DNA of 44,711 bases from Sphingomonas trueperi (GTDB lineage Bacteria > Pseudomonadota > Alphaproteobacteria > Sphingomonadales > Sphingomonadaceae). Under the pieces are notes generated by a model. The model worked only from the letters and a program-made list of their open reading frames with translations, ran no database searches and had not been told where the DNA came from. The stretch is taken from NCBI RefSeq assembly GCF_011927635.1, contig NZ_JAATJB010000022.1:1-44711 (forward strand). Direction: 5' to 3'. Position numbers and translations under genes: made by a program. Positions 8,304 through 16,670 of the stretch are shown here, piece by piece; the first letter of the stretch is position 1, and the number at the start of each line of letters is the position of its first letter.

Positions 8304-8952
8304 CGACTTTCATGCAGGGTGCACGCGACACCGGCATCCGGCGAACTTCGGCGGGCGAAATGAACGAGATCGGCGTCGCTGAGAGGGGCTGGCGCGGGCT
8401 CTGCCGAGGAAATCGGTCGGTGCCAGATTTAGATCGGTTGTCGCCGACCATAACGTTCTCGTCATGCAGTGCGGATGTCGGTTATTGCAGCGCTGAGCGC
8501 GATCATATCGGAATACATAAGTAAAAATCCCTGACCTCCCAATTTATGGGGAAGTTTTCGACACTGGAGGGGCAGTGGTCGACGACGCGTATAGTCGGTG
8601 CCGGGGCAGCTTCAGGATGCCAATGGCCGCTACCACGAACTTGCCGCGACCTAGCTGCGCGCGATCCATCACGCCTTTGGCGATGTCGAAGACGCACTCG
8701 CCAGCGCCGCGCGGGCGTCCACCATGGCGACATGGGCGTCGCCGCGGGCGAGGCTGACACAGGCGACGAGCATCGTGGATCTATACAAGGCGCTGGGGGG
8801 CGGCTGGTCGATATCGGCGGACGGAAACACTGCGTACTCGGGCGCGTGATATCTTCTGTCCGGCGCCGCGAGGATCGCCGCACGGATTGTCGTGTCCGCC
8901 GCACAGCGCCGGCTGCCAGACGGCGGGGATCCGGCGAAGGCCGGCCGATCGC
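8304..8952. other. 649-base stretch without a confident gene
   Basis: The first 230 bases show nothing coding. On the minus strand between about 8580 and 8850, two short protein-like strings lie in different frames: one with LVACVSLARGDAHVAMVDARAAL, the other with FDIAKGVMDRAQLGRGKFVV. They would join through a frameshift near 8690. I do not recognise the family, and these strings could be chance. The region may be another eroded gene upstream or downstream of the HisKA_2 kinase. Confidence 0.35.
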
Positions 8953-9609
8953 TCAGTGCGGGTGGAGGTTCAGGTACAGGTTGAATCGGGTGCCGGGGCT
9001 TGCCTGCTCCCAGACCGCGATCGCATTGAGCCGCTTCACCGTGGCGTCGATCAGAAGCGAGCCAAGCCCGGGTTGCCCCGCCAGGCGCGGTCGACCGCAG
9101 CCCTTGTCTTCCACGGTCAGCCGGGCCTGGCCCGCAACCGCGGAAAGCGAAAGCCCCACCGCGCCGGGACAATCGGCCGGATAGGCATGCTTGCAGGCAT
9201 TGATGATGAGTTCGACCGCGAGCATGCCAAGCGACGCCGCGGTTTCGGCGGATACCTCCACGCGGTCCAAGGAGACCAGGAGCGTTCGATGATGCGGCAG
9301 GCTCTCCTGCAGATGCGCGCAAAGCTCGTGCAAATAGGTGCCGAGATCGATGCTATTGCCGGTGTCGGCCACGTGGAGGTGGCGATGCACGGCCGCGATC
9401 GCGCCGAGCCGGTTCATCGTCCGCTCCAGCGCGGCCCGGCCCGCGGCGTCCTCCGTCTCGCGCGCTTCGGCCGCAACGAGGTTCAACAATACCTGCAAAT
9501 TGTTCGCGATCCTGTGGTTCGCCTCGTCCACCGCCGTTGGAACTCGCAATGGGGGTAAGATCCTTGCGCGCTGCCAGGCCTTGGCCTGGGCGTTGATCCC
9601 TGCGTCCAT
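8953..9609 (-). CDS. Soluble HisKA_2-type sensor histidine kinase
   Basis: A 218-residue protein made only of a kinase core. The phospho-acceptor helix is DEANHRIANNLQVLLNLV with His32, the HisKA_2 pattern, followed by the dimerisation partner helix ending in VHRHLH. The ATPase half has an N box (VELIINACKHAYP), a G1-like DKGCG and a G2-like GLGSLLI. There is no membrane segment, PAS or GAF domain, so signal input must come from a partner or from the 24-residue N-terminal tail. Kinases of this class often feed the PhyR general stress response in sphingomonads, but no phyR, nepR or ecf gene is visible here. GGGAG seven bases before the ATG supports the start. Confidence 0.85.
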   Translation of the reverse strand: MDAGINAQAKAWQRARILPPLRVPTAVDEANHRIANNLQVLLNLVAAEARETEDAAGRAALERTMNRLGAIAAVHRHLHVADTGNSIDLGTYLHELCAHLQESLPHHRTLLVSLDRVEVSAETAASLGMLAVELIINACKHAYPADCPGAVGLSLSAVAGQARLTVEDKGCGRPRLAGQPGLGSLLIDATVKRLNAIAVWEQASPGTRFNLYLNLHPH

Positions 9610-9834
9610 TTGAAGCTCCCGTTACTAATGTCCGTTGCCTTGATTGCCCTTTTTCTTGGGGTCGCCGCTATAATACTGAAGTGCAAATCGGCTATTCCGA
9701 AGCCGTGATCCTCGTCTTTCGCTGTGGATCGGCAACGACGGCGATACGAATGTATAGGTGCACTCGTCGGCACCTTCAGGGATGACAGGGGGTGTGCGCG
9801 ATGAGGTGCACGCTTGATGTTGAGGATCGCCGCC

Positions 9835-10503
9835 ATGACGCCAGCGCCGAGGGATGTTTTCACCGAGCCTGCGGACGTCGATCCGGACACCCTAGCCAAC
9901 CTGGGCCCGTTGCGTCGGCTGGCCGGGCGGTGGCGTGCGCGGAAGGGCGCCGATGTCGCGCCGAAGGCGGCCGGGCCAGAGCGCCGGGCGTTCATCGAGA
10001 CCATCGTTTTCCAGGCGATCGATCCCCAGGCCAACGGCCCGCAGCTCTTCTATGGTCTCCGCTACCACGTCCATATCACCACGGAGGAAGAGGACATCAC
10101 CTTCCACGACCAGGTGGGATATTGGCTGTGGGAGCCGGCCACGGGCCTGGTGCTGCAGACGCTGGCAATCCCGCGGGGGCAGGTGGCGCTCGCATCCGGC
10201 TCGGCCGCGGCCGACGCGGACGAGATCGTGGTGGCTTCCGTTCGCGGCGCGACCGAAAACGGAATCTGCTCGACGATGTTTCTCGACCAGGCATTCCGGA
10301 CGGACAGCTACCGTATCACCATCCGCTTCCATGCGGACGGTTCGTGGAGCTATATCACGGACACGGAGCTCATGGTCGAAGGCCAGCAACTGCCGTTCCA
10401 GCATCAGGATCGCAATACGCTGCACCGAATCGGCCCGGCGCGGCCGAACCCATGGCTGGACATTCTGCAGAAGCGCAGCGACGGCAACCAACCGGCGGCG
10501 TGA
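9835..10503 (+). CDS. Nitrobindin-like haem-binding beta-barrel (FABP/DUF1794 family)
   Basis: From ATG 9835 the product is 222 residues. After a short tail, the LGPLRRLAGRWRA motif opens a beta-barrel carrying ETIVFQAIDPQANGPQLFYGLRYH, then DITFHDQVGYWLWEPATGLVLQTLAIPRGQ. These segments define the FABP-like/THAP4 haem-binding domain, whose actinobacterial and plant members (nitrobindins) bind ferric haem and isomerise peroxynitrite to nitrate. Haem ligation cannot be confirmed by eye, so catalysis is inferred. A GAGG lies about nine bases before this ATG; an in-frame ATG at 9814 is an alternative. The gene converges with the flavin monooxygenase downstream. Confidence 0.8.
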   Translation: MTPAPRDVFTEPADVDPDTLANLGPLRRLAGRWRARKGADVAPKAAGPERRAFIETIVFQAIDPQANGPQLFYGLRYHVHITTEEEDITFHDQVGYWLWEPATGLVLQTLAIPRGQVALASGSAAADADEIVVASVRGATENGICSTMFLDQAFRTDSYRITIRFHADGSWSYITDTELMVEGQQLPFQHQDRNTLHRIGPARPNPWLDILQKRSDGNQPAA

Positions 10504-10569
10504 GCGGTTCTTTCTCGGTGAACGACCGCCGGCAGCTGGCGCGTGGCAGATCCTGGGCGACGCGATGCC

Positions 10570-11724
10570 CTAGTCGGGCCCAAGCCTCGCCCAGCGCCGC
10601 CCGAGCTGCACGCCATACGCAAGCAGGCTTTGGCCGTAGTGCAGTTGCTCGCGTTGGAAACGGTCCAGGCTCCGGTCGATCTCGGATCGGGGCGCTCGCA
10701 GCGCCTCGGCAAGCAGTTGGGCGTCTCGCGCCGCCTTGGCGGCACCGCCTGCGGTATGCGGGCGTACGATGAAGGCCGCATCGCCGACCAGCACGGTCCG
10801 CCCGAAAACGGTCCGCGGTGCAGCGAAATCCACGATCGTCTGCAGGAACGGCTCGGCGGTCTGCGCGATGAGCCGCGCGAACATCGGATGCAATTCGGCA
10901 ACCGCGCGCGCTTTCAGGTTCGCGACGACGCTCTGGCGCGCCATGCCGCGACGCAAGGATGCGCGACGCTGAACGCCATCGCGGGTGACGAGCAGGTCGT
11001 CTCGCGCGGCCGCGTTCGCATCGACATACCATACCCAGTTCATCTGCCGCGCGCCCGGCGCGGTCTCCAGATTCTCGCCCGGGATGAAATAGGCGAGGGC
11101 ATGCCCGCCGGATCGGGCGTCGGCGAAGGTGAAGACATCGTCGAACGCGTCGAGGATGTCCTGCGGCATGTCGCGCTCGGGCACCGTGCCCCGCCACGCG
11201 ACATAGCCGGCATAGTGTGGCTGCACCTCCGGCAGAAGCGTGCGGCGCAGCGGGGACTGCGCGCCGTCTGCGGCGACGAGGAGGTCGGCGGTAACGGCGC
11301 CAACCCCGCCGATATCGACCTGCAATGCGTGTTCGTTGCGCGTGAAGCGCTCGACGGTCGCGCCTCGGTGATAGCGCTCTCCCGGAAAGATCTGCAGCAA
11401 CGTGGCATGCACCGCGGTCCACGAGGTGAACTGCTGCGGCATGCGCTGCAACGGGCCGAATTCGCCGTCGAAGCCGAGGGTCTGGCGGCCGCGACAGCGC
11501 GTCGTCGGCAGGGTCGCGCCGTCGGCGGGGCGGAACAAGGCGGCGAGCTCCGGCTGGACCACCAGCCCGGCGCCGGCCGAGCGCATGGCGCCACCGTCCT
11601 GCTCGAAGACATGCACGTCGATGCCCGCGCGATGCAGCGCGAGGCCCGTTCCAAGCCCCGCGATGGAGCCGCCCGAAACGACGACCCGGAGCGGCCTCTC
11701 GGCAGCGTGGGAGGCGTCCATCAT
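10570..11724 (-). CDS. FAD-dependent monooxygenase (DhpH-like aromatic hydroxylase family)
   Basis: A 384-residue group A flavoprotein monooxygenase. The dinucleotide-binding segment is VVVSGGSIAGLGTGLALHRAG (residues 14-34). A DG-type motif follows mid-protein (LLVAADGAQSPLRR), and the FAD-ribityl motif is VLVGDAAFIVRPHTAGGAAKA. Such enzymes hydroxylate aromatic or N-heterocyclic rings with NAD(P)H and O2; this shape resembles 2,6-dihydroxypyridine 3-monooxygenase, but the substrate is unknown. Its ATG overlaps the stop of the upstream DsbA-like gene by four bases (ATGA), so the two are translationally coupled and probably act in the same process. Confidence 0.85.
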   Translation of the reverse strand: MMDASHAAERPLRVVVSGGSIAGLGTGLALHRAGIDVHVFEQDGGAMRSAGAGLVVQPELAALFRPADGATLPTTRCRGRQTLGFDGEFGPLQRMPQQFTSWTAVHATLLQIFPGERYHRGATVERFTRNEHALQVDIGGVGAVTADLLVAADGAQSPLRRTLLPEVQPHYAGYVAWRGTVPERDMPQDILDAFDDVFTFADARSGGHALAYFIPGENLETAPGARQMNWVWYVDANAAARDDLLVTRDGVQRRASLRRGMARQSVVANLKARAVAELHPMFARLIAQTAEPFLQTIVDFAAPRTVFGRTVLVGDAAFIVRPHTAGGAAKAARDAQLLAEALRAPRSEIDRSLDRFQREQLHYGQSLLAYGVQLGRRWARLGPD

Positions 11725-12401
11725 TGTGCTGCAGCCATCTGGGAGGAATCACGGTTTTCCGTTGCGCGCAGCAGACCAAGCGCGATCGTCTGAACCGGCT
11801 GCGCGCCGGCGAAGAGGAGGTGGTCGTCGAGCAGGAAGGTCGGCACGGCGCTCACCCCGGAGCGCCGGGCGTTGATCGCCTCCTGCTCCACCAGCTCCCA
11901 CAGGTCGGCGCCGACCGACGGTCCATGCACGAAGCCGGCGGCACATGCGATCTCTTGCAGTATCTCGCTGCGGCCGATGTCCCAACCCTCGACGAAATAG
12001 GCCTGAAACAGCAACTCGACGACCTGCGACTGCAGACGCGTTCCTCCGGCGCGTCGGGCATCGGCGATCAAGACATGGGACGCCAGCGTGTTGGGCGTGC
12101 GGGTGATGCGGTCGAAGCGGAAGTCGATGCCGAATTCTGCACCTGCTGCTTGCACGTGCGCATCCATCTCGTCGCTGATGGCGGTGCTGCCGAACTTCGC
12201 GGCACGATATTCCCTGCGGTCCATGCCTTTGTCCGGCGTGTCGGGGTTGAGTTGATAGGGGCGCCACGCGACGTCGATGGCGTGGCCCCGCTCGGCCACG
12301 ATGTGCAGCGCCGCTTCCAGCTTCCGCTTGCCGATGAAGCACCAGGGGCAGATCGTGTCGGAAACCACGGTGATGGTGCGGGTGTGCGCCTCGATGCCCA
12401 T
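11721..12401 (-). CDS. DsbA-family oxidoreductase, FrnE-like
   Basis: Started at ATG 12401, behind a good GAGGAACGAG site, the protein is 226 residues. It has a thioredoxin-fold opening (ITVVSDTICPWCFIGKRKLE) with the redox pair Cys18/Cys21 in a CPWC motif. A helical insertion and the cis-proline loop SGVSAVPTFLLDD near the C terminus follow. There is no signal peptide, which fits FrnE-type cytosolic members rather than periplasmic DsbA. FrnE was named from polyketide clusters, and relatives act as disulfide isomerases or in oxidative stress. Coupling to the downstream monooxygenase hints at a shared substrate or redox maintenance role. The longer frame to 12458 adds residues without a start signal. 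Confidence 0.85.
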   Translation of the reverse strand: MGIEAHTRTITVVSDTICPWCFIGKRKLEAALHIVAERGHAIDVAWRPYQLNPDTPDKGMDRREYRAAKFGSTAISDEMDAHVQAAGAEFGIDFRFDRITRTPNTLASHVLIADARRAGGTRLQSQVVELLFQAYFVEGWDIGRSEILQEIACAAGFVHGPSVGADLWELVEQEAINARRSGVSAVPTFLLDDHLLFAGAQPVQTIALGLLRATENRDSSQMAAAQ

Positions 12402-12516
12402 GTCTCGTTCCTCGTCTGAAAAGTCCGTGCTGAAAGTAGGGCGCCGGTATCCGGCCAAGAATCATACCTAGGTTTCGGCCGATGCGGGGGCGCGCCCCGG
12501 AACGAAGCGCATGCCC

Positions 12517-14754
12517 TCAAACGCCGATCGCTGCCTTCACCACCTCCGGCGTGAGCGGCATGTCGCGCAGCCGCGCGCCGGTCGCGTCGGCGATCGCATT
12601 GGCCAGCGCGGCGGAGGTGGGGCCCTGTGCCGTCTCGCCGGCGCCGAGGAACGGATCGCCGGGACGATCCATGACGTGCACGGCGACCGATCCCGGCACC
12701 TCCTCGAAACGCAGGATCGGATAGCTGCCCCAGTCGAAGCTGGTGCGGCGGGTGGCGTCATAGGTCACCGCCTCGCGCGTCGCCCAGCTCAGCGACTGGA
12801 GGATGCCGCCTTCCACCTGGTTGCGGATGCCGTCGGGCGAGGCGGGCTGGCCGGCATCGACCGCCGCCTGCACCCGGTGCACGGTGATCGCGCCGGTCTC
12901 GCGCTCGACCTCGATCTCCATCGCGATCGCGCAATAGGCGCCGATATTCTTGTAGCGGGCAAAGGCCATGCCGCAGCCGCGCCGGCCGTCGCCGCGTGGG
13001 CGCTTCGCCCAGCCGAAACGATTGGTCGCCTCGATCATCACCGCGCGGGCGCGCGCATCCTGCATATGGGCGAGGCGGAAGGCGAGCGGGTCGACGCCGC
13101 CGGCCAGCGCCAGTTCGTCGAGCACGCTCTCGATCGTGAAGACGTTGAGATGCGCGCCGAGCGAGCGCAGCGCCGAGACGCGCAGCGGCATCTCCGGCAC
13201 GAAATGATAGCGCACGTCCATGTTGGGGAAGACGTAGAGCGGGTTGGCGTTCCGGTCGCCGTCACCCTCGGGCATCGGGATCGGCTTGGGGGGCGGCGCG
13301 GGGAAGCCGGGGCTGATCTCCTGCGCCACCGCATAGCCGCCGGCGCCGACGGGGCGGTTGTTGTGCGAATTGCTCCACACTTCGTAGGTCCAGTGCGCGA
13401 TCCGCTTGTCCGGGCCGATCGCCGCCTCGACGCGGGTGACCATGCCGCAGCCGCACGGCTCCCAGCCGAATTCCTGTTCGCGCATCCATTGCAGCCGGAT
13501 CGGGCGGCCGGGCAGCGCCATCGCGATAAGCCCGGCCTCGGCGGTGACGTCGTCGGCGCCGTTCTGGCCGTAGCAGCCGGCCGAGGGGGTGTGGATGCAG
13601 CGGACCTTCTCGGGCGGAAGGCCGACCAGCTCGGCGACGGCGCGGTGCATGTCGAACACGCCCTGGCTGTGCGACCAGAGCGTCAGCCCGCCATCCTTGG
13701 CCAGCGCCACCGCGCAGGAGGGGCCGATCGAGCCATGGCTGTACCAGGGGCGGCTGTAGCTGCCGCGCACCGTCTTCCACACGGGCTTCGCGCCGTCGTG
13801 CGTGTCGAGCACCTGGATCTCGCGGGTGGGCAGCTTCTGCAGCCGGTGCGGGCCCTCCGCCACGGGGAGCAGCGGCAGGTCGCGAACATAGTCGCTGTCC
13901 TGCGCCACGCGCATCGCCTGGATCGCCTGCCATTCCTTCTCGGCGACGACCGCGGTGAAGCGGCCATTCTCGATCACTGCCACCACGCCGGGCATCTTGC
14001 GTGCCCGGTCGAGCTGCGGCTTGGCGAGACGGGTGCCGTAGCTCGGCCCGCGCACGACGCGCGCGTGGAGCATGCCGGGCAGCCGCAGGTCCTGCACATA
14101 GGCCGCGCCGCCGGTGAGCTTGGCGGGGATGTCGACGCGCGGCAGGTCGTGTCCCAGCGTGCGATAGTGGCGCGGATCGCGGCGCGGCGCGTTCGGGATC
14201 GCCTCGACGTGCAGCGACAGGTCCGCTGCCAGTGCGCCATAGCCCAGGCTGCGGCCATCGGGCGCGGTCACCTGCGCCTTGCCGTTCGTGGTGAGCATGT
14301 CGGCAGCGGCCCGCCAGCGCTTCGCTGCGGTCCGGGTGAGCAGCATCCGGACATTGGCGCAGGCATTGGCGATCGCGGTGCCGCCATCCTGCATCGAATG
14401 GCTGCCGGCGGTAAGTCCCTCGTCGGGGGTGCGGGCGGTGTCGGCGGTGACCAGGTCGATCGCGCCGGGCGGCACGTCGAGTTCCTCTGCCGCCACCTGG
14501 AGCAACGCGGTGCGGATGCCCTGGCCGAGCTCGGCCTTGCCCGAGAAGACGGTGATCCTGCCGTCGGGGGCGATGTGCACCCAGCTGTCGAGCACCGGGT
14601 TGCTCTTCAGGCTGCCGGGCAGGTCGGGCCGCACCGGCCTGGGCGCGGCGCCGCCCTCGCCGCCGCCGGCGAGCTGGGCGAGGCCGTGCCCCGCCATGCT
14701 GAATGCGACGAGCAGGCCGCCGCCCGCCAGCAGCTGGCGCCGATCGAGGTTCAT
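12517..14754 (-). CDS. Molybdopterin-binding large subunit of an IorB-like aldehyde/isoquinoline dehydrogenase
   Basis: A 745-residue xanthine-oxidase-family molybdenum subunit. The N terminus has a twin-arginine motif (DRRQLLAGGGLLVAFS), so the holoenzyme is probably exported folded by Tat. Molybdopterin-contacting segments include GKAELGQGIRTALLQVAAEEL, and a C-terminal GAGETAQGPTSAALANAI carries the Glu expected to be catalytic. The segment order matches IorB-like subunits, which hydroxylate aldehydes or N-heterocycles. The ATG at 14754 overlaps the stop of the small-subunit gene by four bases. The true substrate is unknown, and no XdhC-type maturation gene is present in the window. The long ORF on the opposite strand here is an artefact of codon bias. 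Confidence 0.9.
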   Translation of the reverse strand: MNLDRRQLLAGGGLLVAFSMAGHGLAQLAGGGEGGAAPRPVRPDLPGSLKSNPVLDSWVHIAPDGRITVFSGKAELGQGIRTALLQVAAEELDVPPGAIDLVTADTARTPDEGLTAGSHSMQDGGTAIANACANVRMLLTRTAAKRWRAAADMLTTNGKAQVTAPDGRSLGYGALAADLSLHVEAIPNAPRRDPRHYRTLGHDLPRVDIPAKLTGGAAYVQDLRLPGMLHARVVRGPSYGTRLAKPQLDRARKMPGVVAVIENGRFTAVVAEKEWQAIQAMRVAQDSDYVRDLPLLPVAEGPHRLQKLPTREIQVLDTHDGAKPVWKTVRGSYSRPWYSHGSIGPSCAVALAKDGGLTLWSHSQGVFDMHRAVAELVGLPPEKVRCIHTPSAGCYGQNGADDVTAEAGLIAMALPGRPIRLQWMREQEFGWEPCGCGMVTRVEAAIGPDKRIAHWTYEVWSNSHNNRPVGAGGYAVAQEISPGFPAPPPKPIPMPEGDGDRNANPLYVFPNMDVRYHFVPEMPLRVSALRSLGAHLNVFTIESVLDELALAGGVDPLAFRLAHMQDARARAVMIEATNRFGWAKRPRGDGRRGCGMAFARYKNIGAYCAIAMEIEVERETGAITVHRVQAAVDAGQPASPDGIRNQVEGGILQSLSWATREAVTYDATRRTSFDWGSYPILRFEEVPGSVAVHVMDRPGDPFLGAGETAQGPTSAALANAIADATGARLRDMPLTPEVVKAAIGV

Positions 14755-15227
14755 GCCGCGGCTCCGTCGCTGGGCAGGCCGGCGACGCGGCGGATCGCGC
14801 GCAGGATGCGCATATGGGTGCCGCAGCGGCAGAGATTGGTCTGCATGTGCGCGCGGATCTTGGCTTCGTCCGGGCGCGGATCGGCGTCGAGCAGCGCCTG
14901 CGCGCGCATGATCATGCCGGCGATGCAATAGCCGCACTGTGCGGCCTGCTCGTCGCGAAACGCCTGCTGGAGCGGGCTCATCCGATCGACGGTGCCCAGA
15001 CCCTCGACGGTGCGCACCGGGCGGTCTCCGACTGCGGACACCGGGGTGATACAGGAGAAGATCGCCTTGCCGTCGAGCTGGACGGTGCAGGCGCCGCACT
15101 GGCCGAGCCCGCAGCCATATTTGGCGCCGTTGAGGCCGAGATCGTCGCGCAGCACGTAGAGCAGCGGGGTTTCGGGGCTGGCGTCCACCTGGTGGCGCTT
15201 GCCGTTCACGGTGATCGAGAGGGTCAT
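14751..15227 (-). CDS. [2Fe-2S] small subunit of the molybdenum dehydrogenase (IorA-like)
   Basis: A 158-residue iron-sulfur subunit. A plant-type ferredoxin cluster is ligated by Cys39, Cys44, Cys47 and Cys59 (CGLGQCGAC, then C). A second, helical cluster domain uses Cys98, Cys101, Cys133 and Cys135 (CGYC, then CRC). This is the full complement of eight ligands for the two centres that carry electrons from molybdenum to the cytochrome partner. The gene lies between the cytochrome c gene and the large subunit, with ATGA overlaps on both sides, so stoichiometric production from one message is likely. No signal peptide is present; export would occur by piggy-back with the Tat-bearing large subunit. 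Confidence 0.95.
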   Translation of the reverse strand: MTLSITVNGKRHQVDASPETPLLYVLRDDLGLNGAKYGCGLGQCGACTVQLDGKAIFSCITPVSAVGDRPVRTVEGLGTVDRMSPLQQAFRDEQAAQCGYCIAGMIMRAQALLDADPRPDEAKIRAHMQTNLCRCGTHMRILRAIRRVAGLPSDGAAA

Positions 15228-16528
15228 GGCTGGGCGCCTTCCTTGCGGGCCTTGGCGACGGTGGCGGGCAATTTCTTCCAGTCGGGCCGGTCGGTGTAGC
15301 GGGCGCGGAGATAGCCGAGCACCGCGGCGATCTGCTGGTCGGTCAGCGCGTCGGCGAAACCGGGCATCTTGGGGCCGCGTCCGGCGACCGGCGGTGCGAT
15401 CCCCTGCAGCACCGCCTGGGCGGCGCTGGTCGGATCGGAGTCGCGGAGCACGGTCGCCAGCGACAGCAGCGGCCGTCCCTGGCCCATCATCGGCGCGCCC
15501 GGCCCGTGGCAGCCGGCACAGGCACCGCCGAACAGCACCGCGCCTTCCGGGAAGCGGCGGGCGGCCGCGTCGGCATGGTCGGGCAGCGGCGCGACCGGGG
15601 CCGAGGGGCTGCCGCCCATCTTCGAGACGATATAGGCGGCGATCGCGCGCACCTCGGCCTCGGGCACCTGCGAAAGGCTGTCGACCACCGGCCCCATCGG
15701 CCCTGCAGCCGCGCTGTGATCGGGCGAGATGCCGGTGCGCAGATAGGTGACCAGCGCCTCCTTAGTCCATTTCCGCGCGGCGGGATTGGCGGCGTTGAGC
15801 GCCGGCGCGCGCCAGCCCTCGGCGATGCCGCCGGCATAGGCCTGCGAACGGATCTCGCCACCGGCCAGGTTGCGCGGCGTGTGGCAGCCGCCGCAATGGC
15901 CGAGCCCCTCGACGAGATAGGCGCCGCGGTTCCACTCGGCCGACCGGCTCGGGTCCACCGGCGTTTCGCCGGGGTGGAGGAACAGCAGCTTCCAGCCGGC
16001 GAGCAGTGGGCGGAACCCGAGCGGGAAGATCAGCCGGTTGGCCGGCGCCGCTTCGCGCACCGGGCGGCGCGTCATCAGGAAGGCGTAGATCGCGTCGAGG
16101 TCCGCATCGCGGACATGGGTGAAATGCTCATAGGGCAGCGCGGGATAGAGATGCGCGCCGGAGCGGCTGACACCCGCCTTCATCGCCCGGCGGAAGGCCG
16201 CGGCCGACCAGGTGCCGATGCCGGTTTCCGGATCGGGCGTGAGGTTGTCGGAGTACAGCGTGCCGAACGGCGTCGCCAGCGGTCGGCCGCCGGCAAGCGG
16301 GCGGCCGCCGTCGCGCGTGTGGCAGACGGCGCAGTCGCCGAGCTTGACGAGCATCGCGCCGCGCACCACCTGCGCTGGCGCAAAGCTGCCAGGGGAGGGC
16401 GGCGCGATCGGTGCGATCGCCGGCCGCCAGCTGAGCGCCAGCGCGATCAGCGCGCCGGCCAGTCCGAGCAGCAGCAGTGCCGTCACCCACCACCATTTGC
16501 TGCGTGCGGTACGGCGAAGGGTTACCAT
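15224..16528 (-). CDS. Membrane-anchored tri-haem cytochrome c
   Basis: From ATG 16528 the product is 434 residues with an N-terminal membrane anchor (about residues 14-34). Three CxxCH haem sites follow: CAVCH at 66-70, CGGCH at 212-216 and CAGCH at 337-341. This is the arrangement of the cytochrome subunit of membrane alcohol, aldehyde and gluconate dehydrogenases, which passes electrons to ubiquinone or a terminal oxidase. It is the first gene of the operon with the molybdenum dehydrogenase, overlapping the next start by four bases. It therefore replaces the FAD subunit used by cytosolic xanthine dehydrogenases as the electron exit. The frame is open to 16624, but that extension is arginine-rich and lacks an anchor. 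Confidence 0.9.
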   Translation of the reverse strand: MVTLRRTARSKWWWVTALLLLGLAGALIALALSWRPAIAPIAPPSPGSFAPAQVVRGAMLVKLGDCAVCHTRDGGRPLAGGRPLATPFGTLYSDNLTPDPETGIGTWSAAAFRRAMKAGVSRSGAHLYPALPYEHFTHVRDADLDAIYAFLMTRRPVREAAPANRLIFPLGFRPLLAGWKLLFLHPGETPVDPSRSAEWNRGAYLVEGLGHCGGCHTPRNLAGGEIRSQAYAGGIAEGWRAPALNAANPAARKWTKEALVTYLRTGISPDHSAAAGPMGPVVDSLSQVPEAEVRAIAAYIVSKMGGSPSAPVAPLPDHADAAARRFPEGAVLFGGACAGCHGPGAPMMGQGRPLLSLATVLRDSDPTSAAQAVLQGIAPPVAGRGPKMPGFADALTDQQIAAVLGYLRARYTDRPDWKKLPATVAKARKEGAQP

Positions 16529-16670
16529 GAACGTGATCCCCGGAAAGCGTCCCCGATGGTATGCCGCACGCGGCGCGTGCCGCCTTGCGCGATTGCGTGT
16601 CGATTTGAACGATCGGAACCCCAAGTTCTGCGGTCGACACGCAGCGTTGCGCTAGGGCGGCGGCCCGGCC

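Noticed and set aside
12511..14931. An 806-codon plus-strand frame opposite the molybdenum subunit
   Set aside because: Same codon-bias shadow; no domain, start signal or conserved motif, while the minus strand has a coherent xanthine-oxidase-family subunit.
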